Positions 56,130 to 64,000 are shown, numbered from the stretch's first letter. The stretch is DNA of 64,000 bases from Cyclobacterium marinum DSM 745 (GCF_000222485.1 NC_015914.1:5748001-5812000), one strand, 5' to 3'. Notes: a model not told the origin generated them from the letters alone. Program-made: numbers and translations.

Positions 56130-56540
56130 CTAAATTGATGTTCCTTCATTCAAGTAGTAAGGATAGACCATATTCATTCTTGAATTGGTACTTCTAACCA
56201 AATAATTTAACTTTATCAACACTTTTCCAGAAACCATTTCTTCTTCAAGGATTTCAATCTTTTCTACTTCTATTCTTGGTTCATGATATAAAATAGCTGT
56301 CCGAATCAGCTCGGATATATAGGTTATGGTAGTACGGTTTAAGTTTTCAAACTGCAACTCATCTAGCTGACAACCATATTTAGGTTGCATTACCCTTTCT
56401 CCCAATCTGGTCGACAACAGGATCCATAAACTTTCCTGGATATCTATAAGCCCAGAACTCATCTTTACTGAAGCTGAATCTTTATCAAAAGTTGGTGGAA
56501 AACTCCAACCTTTCCCTAAGAAATCTAAATCATCTTCCAT
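56130..56540 (-). CDS. gp25-like baseplate wedge protein (Afp9-like)
   Basis: From the ATG at 56540 (MEDDLDFLGKGW) the product has 136 residues; six more upstream codons reach only a TTG that overlaps the previous gene. It shows the gp25/GPW core: GWSFPPTF, DIQESLWILLSTRLGERVMQPKYGCQLDEL, then ELIRTAILYHEPRIEVEKIEI. E-R-V-M-x-P-x-Y-G is the family hallmark (E-R/P-x-x-x-P-x-Y-G). It nucleates sheath assembly at the baseplate. It lies 14 bases after the PAAR gene stop in the expected eCIS order. Confidence 0.93.
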   Translation of the reverse strand: MEDDLDFLGKGWSFPPTFDKDSASVKMSSGLIDIQESLWILLSTRLGERVMQPKYGCQLDELQFENLNRTTITYISELIRTAILYHEPRIEVEKIEILEEEMVSGKVLIKLNYLVRSTNSRMNMVYPYYLNEGTSI

Positions 56541-56554
56541 AACTTTATTCTTTA

Positions 56555-56848
56555 TCAACCAATAAGTACTGTAGGCAAACCTGCCACAATAGACCCGCCG
56601 TGGGTGGTGCTATCTCCCATTCTAGCTGCTGGCATTCCGCCGATTAATACAGTGGACGATCCTGCTACAATAGTATCCGGAGGACCGGTACAAGTTGCCA
56701 TATCTCCAACCCTGGCGGCTGGCATTCCACCAATCAAAACGGTAGCTTCTCCTGGAGGTAAGATTGGCCCTCCCACATGTGGTACGCCTCCCGGACTTAC
56801 CATCGGACAAACATGCATATCTGTAATTCTTGCTGCCGGCATTCCCAT
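56555..56848 (-). CDS. PAAR-repeat spike tip protein (Afp10-like)
   Basis: The product has 97 residues and is built of three PAAR units, each centred on G-M-P-A-A-R (GMPAARITD, GGMPAARVGD, GGMPAARMGD), with conserved His and Cys (MHVCPM, TCTGPP, TTHGG) positioned to bind a metal at the point. It caps the VgrG-like spike and pierces the target membrane. It is encoded 7 bases after the spike gene. There is no C-terminal toxin extension. Confidence 0.95.
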   Translation of the reverse strand: MGMPAARITDMHVCPMVSPGGVPHVGGPILPPGEATVLIGGMPAARVGDMATCTGPPDTIVAGSSTVLIGGMPAARMGDSTTHGGSIVAGLPTVLIG

Positions 56849-56855
56849 ACTATTG

Positions 56856-58577
56856 TTAGTTAATTTGTATCAATGATCCTTTAATAGTGGTGGTACCACT
56901 ACTTGACAATGTAGCAGCAGCACTTGCTTCAGCTTTTAATTCAGCTTGAGATTTAATATTTATATTAACTCCTTCAATATTGATATCACCTGTACTTTTG
57001 ATGGTCATATCCGACCCGCTTTCCATCACAATCCCCTCTCCATTCATGGTAATGAAATTACCATGATCATCCGTAATGTTTATGGAATCTCCATCTTCGT
57101 CCATCACAATTTTCTTTCCTGCAGGAGTCTCCATCTCCAACTTTTTCAAATCATCGTCAAACATTACCTTTATGCCTGATCGAGAAACATAACCTTTTTG
57201 ATGATTGTCATCAGAAAGCTCCAAATGACTAGGGTGGCTACTACTGTGCAACATCCCCAAAACCACCCCTTGATTGGGATCTTCATTGATAAAGCCTATG
57301 ATTACCTCGTCTCCGATTTCAGGTCGAAATGCAAAGCCACGTTCCTTCCCTGCATCTAGGGAACTTAATCTGCACCATACCCCCTGCTCATCTGCATTGA
57401 TCACAGGAAACTTCACCATGATCCTATCCTCCCCATCAGGGTCACCTTCCAACTGTGAAACTAGACCTACTTGCAAACCTTTTACTGCTGCCAGTAACCC
57501 TGAAGCAGGTTGGGAGTCAATGGAAAATTGCTCAGTAAACCATTCCGGATCCATCCCAAATTGCACATCCATGGTCCAATTGCCTTCGGCGATCTGATGC
57601 CTCACACCTGAAACAAAAGTATTACCTGAAAATCGATTCCCAACCCCGGACAGGGACAGACATTGGCCTGGAACAGGTTCTGAATTTCCTTGAATTTTCA
57701 CCCTCCCTCTGGTTTTGGCAAGCTGCTGAAACATCCATTTGCTATCTGCCCAATCTTGTAATAGAGCATCGGCTATTTTTCCTCCATTTTTGAGGTCAAC
57801 GGGGTCTAGTGCCATCATGCCTGCCAACTCATCCGGAGAAAGGTTTCCATTGAGATTAAAGCCTGGTTTATTGGCTTCAACTTTTATCATTTCTTGATCA
57901 GTAGGATTCCAACCAAAAGATGTAACTCCTGGAACTTGATTCCTTCCATCCATTTCGGCATCAAACTCCATAATATCCACTCCGTACTGTACAGTCCTGA
58001 TGCTACTCTGTTCAGGATCAGGTTTGGTTACATGAATTTTTCCATTCTCTACATTTACCACCATGCCATTGGCTTGTGCTCTGGCAACAAGAAAATCCCA
58101 ATCAGAACACTGATATTGTATTACCTCAGGATGAGTATAATTGCTGGTAGAGACTGATGCTTCAAGACCATTTCTGCTTATTAATTCCTCTATTAAATCA
58201 CTGTCTTTTAAATCATAGAAGTAACCCGATTTTCGATTACTTGCCATCTTAAAAGCCTTATCCTTACAGTCAATTACCAAAACTGCTCCCCTATCCCTAA
58301 TCTTAATTTTGTGATTCAATATTGTTCCTTTAAAAATCGTTACCATTTCAGCATTGTATCCTGCTAATATCTCAATTTCGCTGCCGGGAAGTAAGGTGGC
58401 CTCATTGCTAAGAGGAAAATTACCTGAAGAAGGATCTCCATCCAACATCACTATTTTCGCATACGGAATTCTATTAAATTCTCTATGAACTAGCACATTA
58501 ATTATTTGAACTGTATCAGGCAATTCACTCCCTGAAACCTTAACAGTAACCGTAACTATATCTCCAATATCTATCAT
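56856..58577 (-). CDS. VgrG-like spike/hub protein (Afp8-like)
   Basis: The product has 573 residues. The N-terminal gp27-like part includes VLVHREFNRIPYAKIVMLDGD, GSEIEILAGYN and CSDWDFLVARAQANGM. The OB-fold linker is QVGLVSQLEGDPDGEDRIMVKFP. A gp5-type beta-prism follows (GFAFRPEIGDEVIIGFINEDPNQGVVLGMLHS), ending in short repeats (INITDDHGNFITMNGEGIVMESG) that form the triangular spike. It sits on the tube end and carries the PAAR tip, encoded next. Two further genes upstream are LysM and DUF5908, the usual eCIS order. Confidence 0.94.
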   Translation of the reverse strand: MIDIGDIVTVTVKVSGSELPDTVQIINVLVHREFNRIPYAKIVMLDGDPSSGNFPLSNEATLLPGSEIEILAGYNAEMVTIFKGTILNHKIKIRDRGAVLVIDCKDKAFKMASNRKSGYFYDLKDSDLIEELISRNGLEASVSTSNYTHPEVIQYQCSDWDFLVARAQANGMVVNVENGKIHVTKPDPEQSSIRTVQYGVDIMEFDAEMDGRNQVPGVTSFGWNPTDQEMIKVEANKPGFNLNGNLSPDELAGMMALDPVDLKNGGKIADALLQDWADSKWMFQQLAKTRGRVKIQGNSEPVPGQCLSLSGVGNRFSGNTFVSGVRHQIAEGNWTMDVQFGMDPEWFTEQFSIDSQPASGLLAAVKGLQVGLVSQLEGDPDGEDRIMVKFPVINADEQGVWCRLSSLDAGKERGFAFRPEIGDEVIIGFINEDPNQGVVLGMLHSSSHPSHLELSDDNHQKGYVSRSGIKVMFDDDLKKLEMETPAGKKIVMDEDGDSINITDDHGNFITMNGEGIVMESGSDMTIKSTGDINIEGVNINIKSQAELKAEASAAATLSSSGTTTIKGSLIQIN

Positions 58578-58586
58578 TTGTATCTT

Positions 58587-59285
58587 TTAATTTGAGGGAG
58601 AACCCTGCTTTTCAATGGGCGGAAAATAAATGGCTTGTCCGGGCTTCAAGTCTCTGAAATTAACCATATTATTAACCCTAGCCACTTCTAAATAATATTT
58701 AGGATCCCCATAAATTTTTTGCGTCATCAAAGGCAAATTATCTCCTGCCTTAACTATTCTATAATGGGTTAAATCCGGAGAACTTCTGTTTTCCTTTGCC
58801 ATCCTTAAATCATCCTCAACAAAACCTTTAAACTTTGCCTTGGCTACCGCCCTCAGTGGAGTGCCATCAGGCCTAAAAAGTTTGAATTCCACTGTCATTT
58901 CCACTAAACTGCCTTTAAATAAAAGACTACCCCAAGAAATCATTACATAATTCGGCTTATGTTCCTCACCATTGTAGTTAAGAACCACCTTTTTAAAATG
59001 TTCGATATCATCGATTATCCCATCTTCAGCTTTCTCCTTTCCTTTGACTATTCCTGTTCTGTCAAAAAGAAATTCTAAATCGAGTTCCTCAGGAAGCTTT
59101 TTATTAAATTTGATGGGAGCAGCACTGGTGCCTGGTGCTTGATCCTCATTTTGCTCAATTTTATATTGATAGGCATATTTTTCCGGATTAAGCAAAGTGG
59201 AAAACTCTCCATCAGCTACTTTTTCACTGAATTCAGGATCGCTATAAGCGATCAACTTAAGTTTTTCTAATTTCCCTTCACTCAT
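58587..59285 (-). CDS. LysM-containing eCIS hub protein (Afp7-like)
   Basis: The product has 232 residues. The N-terminal part has a strand-rich region beginning KLEKLKLIAYSDPEFS with a FSTLLNPEKYAYQYKI motif. The C-terminal ~50 residues are a LysM module (HYRIVKAGDNLPLMTQKIYGDPKYYLEVARVNN, LKPGQAIYFPPI). In Afp/PVC systems the equivalent protein joins tube, spike and baseplate. The LysM here is probably structural rather than wall-binding, as in T4-like gp53. It lies 9 bases before the VgrG-like gene and 5 bases after DUF5908. Confidence 0.9.
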   Translation of the reverse strand: MSEGKLEKLKLIAYSDPEFSEKVADGEFSTLLNPEKYAYQYKIEQNEDQAPGTSAAPIKFNKKLPEELDLEFLFDRTGIVKGKEKAEDGIIDDIEHFKKVVLNYNGEEHKPNYVMISWGSLLFKGSLVEMTVEFKLFRPDGTPLRAVAKAKFKGFVEDDLRMAKENRSSPDLTHYRIVKAGDNLPLMTQKIYGDPKYYLEVARVNNMVNFRDLKPGQAIYFPPIEKQGSPSN

Positions 59286-59290
59286 AATAT

Positions 59291-59440
59291 TTACCTTTCT
59301 TTATTGGATTTAAGGATTTCCATCACCTGTTCAACGCATTCTGCCACAACCTTTTCTTTGTCCACACCTTCACTTTTTTTTGCTTTCCCTGCTTCTTCCA
59401 CATGGAATTTGATGTGCATCTCTTTGATATTGATTGCCAT
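59291..59440 (-). CDS. DUF5908-type small eCIS protein
   Basis: A 49-residue frame runs from the ATG at 59440 to TAA at 59291-59293: MAINIKEMHIKFHVEE at the start and a coiled-coil-like, charged end (VVAECVEQVMEILKSNKER). Its start codon overlaps the stop of the upstream tube gene by one base, and the next gene begins 5 bases after its stop, so translation is very likely coupled. Tiny proteins of this size and pattern (M-x-I-x-I-K-E-x-x-I) at this position in eCIS clusters belong to DUF5908. The role is unknown; a tube-hub assembly factor is possible. Confidence 0.8.
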   Translation of the reverse strand: MAINIKEMHIKFHVEEAGKAKKSEGVDKEKVVAECVEQVMEILKSNKER

Positions 59441-59880
59441 TAGTTAATTCTTGTAAAATATTGGTAAGAAAATTCCATGCTTTCTATGGCCATTTTGCTC
59501 TCCATCGAATTGAAGGGCTCAATGGCTAATTTTACCGGAAATGCATTGACTACATTCCACGTAATCAAAGGTTCATGTTTCTCATTTAACAAATCTATGG
59601 TGATGGTCTTCAACTCAAAATTAAAATTCTCCATAGATTCCTTGAACCAGTCGGTTAAGCCGGTAGAACCGGCTAAGCCTTTTTTTAAAATCAAGTTGGA
59701 GTATTTGGTTTTTACAGGTAGTTTATGCTTGAACCTATTTTCTCCACCTTCTGCATATTCCTCCGTATCCATACTTACATCCAAGCCTGACACAGATTGA
59801 AAATAGCTGTCTTCTGTATCCTCCAATCCCGCAATAGAGACTTTAAAATGAAAGCTAACATACGGATAGTTATCAGCCAT
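59440..59880 (-). CDS. eCIS inner tube protein, second copy (Afp5-like)
   Basis: The product has 146 residues of the T4 gp19-like tube family: FHFKVSIAGLEDTEDSYFQSVSGLDVSMDTEEY at the N-terminus, KTKYSNLILKKGLAGSTGLTDWF in the middle and WNVVNAFPVKLAIEPFNS near the end. It is homologous to the tube gene just upstream (2 bases). In Afp/PVC the second tube-like protein is the short adaptor between the main tube and the hub, and the position next to DUF5908 and LysM supports that role here. Confidence 0.92.
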   Translation of the reverse strand: MADNYPYVSFHFKVSIAGLEDTEDSYFQSVSGLDVSMDTEEYAEGGENRFKHKLPVKTKYSNLILKKGLAGSTGLTDWFKESMENFNFELKTITIDLLNEKHEPLITWNVVNAFPVKLAIEPFNSMESKMAIESMEFSYQYFTRIN

Positions 59881-59882
59881 TG

Positions 59883-60311
59883 TTAATCATTTTGTATGCT
59901 TAAGCCTTCATGCACCAACTCCATGGTCTGGATAGCCACTTCATTGCCATCTGCTTTCAAATCGGTAGATTGTATCTTGGTTGGCCAAGCATTTTTAACC
60001 TTCCATGTGACGACCGGTTCATGCTCTTCGTTTAATAACTTAATGGTGATGTCTCTACGCTCTATTTGATTCAAACTAACCGTATTCCACCACTCATAAA
60101 ACTCATTATCCCCGGCGAAAGTCCCGCTTTTCAGAGTAATATTGCTGTACTTCTGAAGTCCGGGCATTTTTATCTTACTGTATTCAGGGCTAGCACCATG
60201 CCTGTATTCTATTACTTCCGTTTCCACATCAAGACCAGAAACTTCTGTAAAACCTATTATTGTTCCTCCCCAATCAACGGAGAAATGAAACTTAGATAAT
60301 GGATAACTCAT
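59883..60311 (-). CDS. eCIS main inner tube protein (Afp1-like)
   Basis: The product has 142 residues of the gp19/Hcp-like tube family: KFHFSVDWGGTIIGFTEVSGLDVETEVIEYRHG, then LQKYSNITLKSGTFAGDNEFYEWW and VVTWKVKNAWPTKIQSTDLKADGNEVAIQTMEL. It is the usual length for the repeating tube subunit. Hexameric rings stack inside the sheath and hold the cargo. It follows the sheath gene by 34 bases and precedes the second tube gene by 2 bases. Confidence 0.93.
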   Translation of the reverse strand: MSYPLSKFHFSVDWGGTIIGFTEVSGLDVETEVIEYRHGASPEYSKIKMPGLQKYSNITLKSGTFAGDNEFYEWWNTVSLNQIERRDITIKLLNEEHEPVVTWKVKNAWPTKIQSTDLKADGNEVAIQTMELVHEGLSIQND

Positions 60312-60345
60312 GATATTATTACATTTAAAAGGTTAAAACAATTAA

Positions 60346-62319
60346 TTAGGATTCCTGCATTTTATGTGAAAATTTCAAAATGATAAATTCTGCAGGACGA
60401 ACAACAGCCATGCCTATCTCAACAATCATTTTTCCTTCCAGAACATCCATTGCTGTCATGGTTTGTCCCAATCCTACTCGGACATAAAAAGCCTGTTCAG
60501 GTTTGGCCCCGGCTAAGGCCCCTGCCCTCCATTGAAGAATTAGGAAGTTCTCAATCATGGCTCGAACTTTAACCCACGTATTGGCATCGTTGGGATCAAA
60601 CACGAACTGTTGGGTAGCATTTTTTACCGATTCTTCAACCATATTGAAAAATCTGGTCACTGAAACAAAACGCCATTCATTGTCATTTCCGGCAAGAGTT
60701 CTGGCTCCCCAAACTAAGGTTCCTTTACCCGTAAAGGATCGAATGGCATTTATTGACTTACCGGCAATGGTATCCACATTCAACCTATCCTGCATATCAT
60801 TGGTGATTTTAACAGTTGGTTTGACCACATAATTTAACGAGATATTGGCAGGAGCTTTCCATACGCCAATATTGCTATCTACCTTGGCATAGACCCCAGC
60901 TATAAGGGAGGATGGGGGTAAGATCACTTTAACTTTATTAATTTCTGCCTTAATCTTATTGTATGTAGCACTGTCAATGGCTTCCACCTCACTAAGTGCT
61001 AGTCCATTCAGTGCACCGTCTGATTCCATATCCAATTCTTCGATATCTAACATTGCATCCAAAATAGCAGGATCAATTAAATCCAAAACAGACTGGAGCA
61101 ATACACTTACATCTGTACCGTTTAGCGCTGTGCTTGCATCCCCTGAAGCCTGCTTTACAGCTGTTCCATCAATATCTTGATTTAATACATCCAGGTGCCC
61201 TTGTAGTGAGGCAATAAAAGCTGGGACATCTCCCCCTTCTTCAAGTTCGGCGTTTAGAGCATCGGCTGCTTCAGTAGCCGTATTGGCAAGAGATTCATCT
61301 TGCTCCTGTGCCATGGCTGCCACATTATTGGTATCTTCTACAATTTCAGACATAAGGCCTACAAATTCATTCAATGCCTCCACTATTGCATTCAATGGGT
61401 CAACAACCGTACTTTTATTGGTCACTGCTTCTTCATCTGTACCTCCTTGGATCCCCGAATCAGCAGCAGTTAATCCTGATACCTCTGTAGGTAAGTCTGT
61501 CATGATACCTTCTGCTTCCACCAAAATATCATCCACTTCTTCCAAGATATCGGAAACAGGAGAGGCGTCTGTGATAAGGTGTGAAACCTCGGTTTGTTCC
61601 GGATCATAACTGTAATTTAAGATGGTCTCCAAATAAGGGAAATATACAGCACCATATTTTTTTTCTTCAATATCTGAAGTTATTAACTCCCTGATTCCTG
61701 ACTCTAAGGATATCTCTGTTTCCATATTATTGGTGTAAGTATCGATGATAGTAAACCTGTCTCTCATCTTCCTACACAAAGCCATGGCATTGTTATAGAT
61801 CGCATAAAATTCTGCAGCCTCAGGTAGAGAAGTGGCATCAGGAAACAAAATTAATGTTGGTTCATCCTCCTTTTCCAACTCCTGCAAACCTGTATTCAAA
61901 GCAGCCATGGTTACAGGTGTCGCCAGATCGGCATCATCATAAACCCCAACTGAAATCACATAGCAAGGGCCACCACCATTAGCAAAATATGCCTGCATTG
62001 CATAATACATCAGAAAAGGAGATTTGTCTTCCGGGTCTGGAGCCTCAACCAAAATTGATTTCTCTCCTGCTTCTTCAGTTACTTGAACCTTTAAACCGGT
62101 CTCCGGCTCCGGTCCACCAAAAAATGTTTCATATTCCAACAATGAAACAATGCGTTTGGGCTCCAAAAACAATGTCTCGCTAGTATCTGCCTCCTTTTCT
62201 CTAGCTTTTTCCGTATAGCCTATGAAAGCCGGAATTGCGGTTTCTACTTGGGCTACGGATGGGGGAAATTTCGATATTTCCTCAATGTATACACCTGGGG
62301 TTCTATAATTTGCTGCCAT
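60346..62319 (-). CDS. eCIS contractile sheath protein with large acidic insertion
   Basis: The product has 657 residues. Residues 1-235 and ~460-657 match eCIS sheath proteins: start TPGVYIEEISKFPPSVAQVETAIPAFIGYTE, middle GGGPCYVISVG and LILFPDA, then NYVVKPTVKITNDMQDRLNVD, INAIRSFTGKGTLVWGARTLAGN, WRFVSVTRFFNMVEESV and an AEFIILKFSHKMQE end. Between them lies a ~210-residue insertion (about 240-450) that is acidic, Ala-rich and helical in character. It has no counterpart in Afp2/3, which are about 355 and 450 residues long. It should protrude from the particle surface. Only this one sheath gene is present, unlike the two or three in Afp. Confidence 0.93.
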   Translation of the reverse strand: MAANYRTPGVYIEEISKFPPSVAQVETAIPAFIGYTEKAREKEADTSETLFLEPKRIVSLLEYETFFGGPEPETGLKVQVTEEAGEKSILVEAPDPEDKSPFLMYYAMQAYFANGGGPCYVISVGVYDDADLATPVTMAALNTGLQELEKEDEPTLILFPDATSLPEAAEFYAIYNNAMALCRKMRDRFTIIDTYTNNMETEISLESGIRELITSDIEEKKYGAVYFPYLETILNYSYDPEQTEVSHLITDASPVSDILEEVDDILVEAEGIMTDLPTEVSGLTAADSGIQGGTDEEAVTNKSTVVDPLNAIVEALNEFVGLMSEIVEDTNNVAAMAQEQDESLANTATEAADALNAELEEGGDVPAFIASLQGHLDVLNQDIDGTAVKQASGDASTALNGTDVSVLLQSVLDLIDPAILDAMLDIEELDMESDGALNGLALSEVEAIDSATYNKIKAEINKVKVILPPSSLIAGVYAKVDSNIGVWKAPANISLNYVVKPTVKITNDMQDRLNVDTIAGKSINAIRSFTGKGTLVWGARTLAGNDNEWRFVSVTRFFNMVEESVKNATQQFVFDPNDANTWVKVRAMIENFLILQWRAGALAGAKPEQAFYVRVGLGQTMTAMDVLEGKMIVEIGMAVVRPAEFIILKFSHKMQES

Positions 62320-62330
62320 GGTTCAACCTG

Positions 62331-63188
62331 TTAAATATAAATTTCTGAATAATAATTGTTTTCTTCTATCTTGATACGCTCAACACTTGGGTTGGGAAAT
62401 TGTAATTCACTCAAATCATCATTGGGTTCATCAAAATCTGAATCCGGGTGGATCTGAACGAAACCGTTTTTAGTCAGTGGCTTTGGAGAGTTGGTTGTTA
62501 CACTGGTATTGATCGCTTGCTGGTGGTAAGTCCAAAAAGTACTCCTATTATCAAAATTAACTTTGAAAACCGTTGGGTTAATTTTGAGGGTACCATTTAC
62601 ATTCGTAATATTTAAGTTTCCATTTTCCCCTTGCATTCTAAACAATAGTAGCCCTTTTGCCAAATTACTTTCTCCGGGATTTAGGCCGTCAGCAAAATAA
62701 GAGTCTATACTTTCTCTGGAAACAACAAAGGAATCTGAAAAAATGGCGTTATCACTTTCTATAGGCATTAAATCAAAACTCTCTTCTTGAAAATGCACCG
62801 GTAGAAAATTTGAAAGTAAAATCTTCTCATTCGATAAGGGTCCAATGGCAGTATAGTTTTCAAAATAGGGATCCTTATAAGCAATAAGAAAAGACAACAC
62901 CAAATCTTGATCTAAACTGATAAAGCTTTCTTGAACGTTCTCTTCCATGACCCGAGAAAAAATGATTATTCCTTCGCTGGTATTTCTAAATAGTAATTGA
63001 TACTTCTTGAAGTTTTTTAAGGTTGCTTGAGTTGGTGTTATCTTTAAGAAATCCTGCCAGTTGTATTTTCTTAAATTAGTCCGCTTATCATTTTCATCTA
63101 AATCGTCAAAGGAGACCATTCCACTATTGAGGAAGTATGCATGATACACCTTTAGAAAAAACAGTTTTTTATATTGGGCAGCTACCAT
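62331..63188 (-). CDS. Unrecognised eCIS protein between sheath and DUF4255
   Basis: The product has 285 residues and no signal peptide, membrane segment or familiar motif. It is acidic and polar, with a hydrophobic-aromatic N-terminus (QYKKLFFLKVYHAYFLNSG) that reads as the start of a beta-strand-rich fold. Its stop is 11 bases before the sheath gene, and it begins 2 bases after the tube-terminator gene, so it is part of the main eCIS unit. Position between Afp16-like and sheath genes suggests a structural part such as a cap or adaptor. Conservation in other clusters would support that; none was checked. Confidence 0.75.
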   Translation of the reverse strand: MVAAQYKKLFFLKVYHAYFLNSGMVSFDDLDENDKRTNLRKYNWQDFLKITPTQATLKNFKKYQLLFRNTSEGIIIFSRVMEENVQESFISLDQDLVLSFLIAYKDPYFENYTAIGPLSNEKILLSNFLPVHFQEESFDLMPIESDNAIFSDSFVVSRESIDSYFADGLNPGESNLAKGLLLFRMQGENGNLNITNVNGTLKINPTVFKVNFDNRSTFWTYHQQAINTSVTTNSPKPLTKNGFVQIHPDSDFDEPNDDLSELQFPNPSVERIKIEENNYYSEIYI

Positions 63189-63190
63189 GG

Positions 63191-63787
63191 TCAGTTTTTC
63201 TTTTTGACTTCTGAGTACACACTTTCTATCAAAGGCCCTTCACTATGTGTCAAATCCCTCTCTATCGAAAGTATATTGAGTTGGTATAAAACTGAAGGCA
63301 ATTGTTTACCTCCCAATGTTCCCCATATAAAATTCATCTCTTCAAAAGTGGGGGTATATAACTCCAAAGTAAAATCAAAGTCGCTAACATCCTCCATTGC
63401 CTCCAATTCTCTGTTAAATACAGTATTGTATTGATTAAATCTTTTCTTTCCCTGAAAAAACTTAATTACTGCAGACAGGTCCTTTAAAGAGTTGCTATAA
63501 AGATTTCTATTGGCAGAGAAAAGCAAGAATAAATGAAGATTGATTACCCTATTTTTGTACTGCACCTTCCCATCATTAAATTGATGGTTAGGAAAGTTTT
63601 TTAAGGCACCTTCCTCGTGCAAATTTACAAGTGTCAAAACCATTTTGTCTCGCATTGCATCAGCCGCATCAGAGGTTCCTTCGGCCATAGCGATATTGTC
63701 TATCACGACATCAGAATTCTCCAACCCTTCTTCCTCAAAATAATGGTTAATCTGCTCTTTTAATATTTGAAAAACTTCAAAAATCAT
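63191..63787 (-). CDS. DUF4255 tube-terminating cap protein (Afp16/Pvc16-like)
   Basis: The product has 198 residues. It opens with MIFEVFQILKEQINHYFEEE, then VVIDNIAMAEG, a VLTLVNLHEEGALKN strand and VINLHLFLLFSANRNLYSNSLKDLSAVIKFFQGK, followed by DFTLELYTPTFEEMNFIWGTLGGKQLPSVLYQLNIL. This is the DUF4255 (PF14065) pattern seen in all eCIS loci. In Afp the equivalent protein ends tube growth and caps the sheath. It is the first gene of the eCIS unit in this window. Confidence 0.92.
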   Translation of the reverse strand: MIFEVFQILKEQINHYFEEEGLENSDVVIDNIAMAEGTSDAADAMRDKMVLTLVNLHEEGALKNFPNHQFNDGKVQYKNRVINLHLFLLFSANRNLYSNSLKDLSAVIKFFQGKKRFNQYNTVFNRELEAMEDVSDFDFTLELYTPTFEEMNFIWGTLGGKQLPSVLYQLNILSIERDLTHSEGPLIESVYSEVKKKN

Positions 63788-64000
63788 CAGTCAGTAAAAC
63801 AGAAATGAAATAATAAACAATAGGAATTAAAAAATCCCCCAATTGTCAGATTGAAATAATAATAGTTAGTTTAAAAGTATTTATAAAGGCTTGGGAAAAA
63901 TATTGAATTAACCCGAACTAAGGTTAATTGTTACAGTTGGTTATCTCAAAACCTTATTTTTAACTCTTCTCCAATTTGCGTGAAATTTATAATAATTCCA
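63788..64000. promoter_or_regulatory. Upstream region of the eCIS operon
   Basis: AT-rich sequence before the first eCIS gene, reaching the window end. The main leftward promoter should lie here or just beyond. No clear TAnnTTTG/TTTG pair was found by eye on the minus strand, so this is a positional call only. Confidence 0.35.

Noticed and set aside
56130..56558. gp25-like gene overlapping the PAAR gene by four bases
   Set aside because: The overlapping start would be a TTG; the ATG at 56540 gives a normal N-terminus for the family.
37421..63787. Type VI secretion system or contractile prophage
   Set aside because: No TssJ/L/M membrane complex, no ClpV, no capsid, portal, terminase or integrase genes are present; the AAA+ ATPase, DUF4255, DUF4157 and LysM set are eCIS-specific.
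1..64000. CRISPR arrays, rRNA, tRNA, insertion sequences
   Set aside because: No regularly spaced repeats, no cloverleaf or rRNA-like stretches, and no transposase genes were seen on either strand.

Overview
The window comes from an AT-rich Bacteroidota genome, most likely the Cyclobacteriaceae (Cyclobacterium/Algoriphagus/Echinicola-like). The evidence is a SusC/SusD pair with an ECF sigma factor and FecR anti-sigma factor, several Gfo/Idh/MocA oxidoreductases (one with a Tat signal), a DUF1501 gene remnant, a DUF6428 protein, start sites without clear Shine-Dalgarno sequences, and an extracellular contractile injection system (eCIS) of the kind known from this lineage. The genus assignment is inference.

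Layout. 1-300: tail of a Gfo/Idh/MocA oxidoreductase followed by a strong terminator. 594-8244 (-): one giant multi-PAS/GAF sensor histidine kinase, split into two frames at a run of nine G (nine C on the + strand). 8725-12651 (-): three more Gfo/Idh/MocA oxidoreductases, then a 39-codon remnant of a DUF1501 gene. 13164-17102 (+): a 1312-residue secreted polysaccharide lyase that combines an alginate-lyase-like domain, a parallel beta-helix and a heparinase II/III-like domain. It converges on SusD/SusC/FecR/sigma (17380-24032, -), a classic TonB-dependent glycan uptake module. 24515-27874 (+): AraC regulator and a second TonB-dependent outer-membrane protein. 27902-37093: mostly housekeeping genes (MocR-type regulator divergent from a branched-chain aminotransferase, ArfB, a DUF6428 protein, an MsbA-type ABC exporter, an FAD oxidoreductase, a DEAD-box helicase, a DoxX-like membrane protein).

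37421-63787 (-): a complete-looking eCIS. In transcription order it encodes a DUF4255 tube terminator, an unrecognised 285-residue protein, one sheath protein with a ~210-residue acidic insertion, two tube proteins, a 49-residue DUF5908 protein, a LysM hub protein, a VgrG-like spike, a PAAR tip, a gp25-like wedge, two large baseplate proteins, and an 878-residue fibre- or baseplate-like protein. After a gap with a perfect 14-bp stem come the tape-measure protein, two DUF4157 proteins that look like cargo, a TPR protein, an AAA+ ATPase and an M15-type peptidoglycan peptidase.

The main items of interest are the two cargo candidates. One carries DUF4157, an HNH-like nuclease motif and a long beta-rich tail. 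The other carries an acidic repeat region, DUF4157, a peptidoglycan-binding domain and a second HExxH motif. Also notable are the sheath insertion, the apparent lack of a recognisable receptor-binding fibre, the poly-G frameshift in the giant kinase, and the three-domain lyase. Assignments rest on reading the translated sequences; no database search was run.
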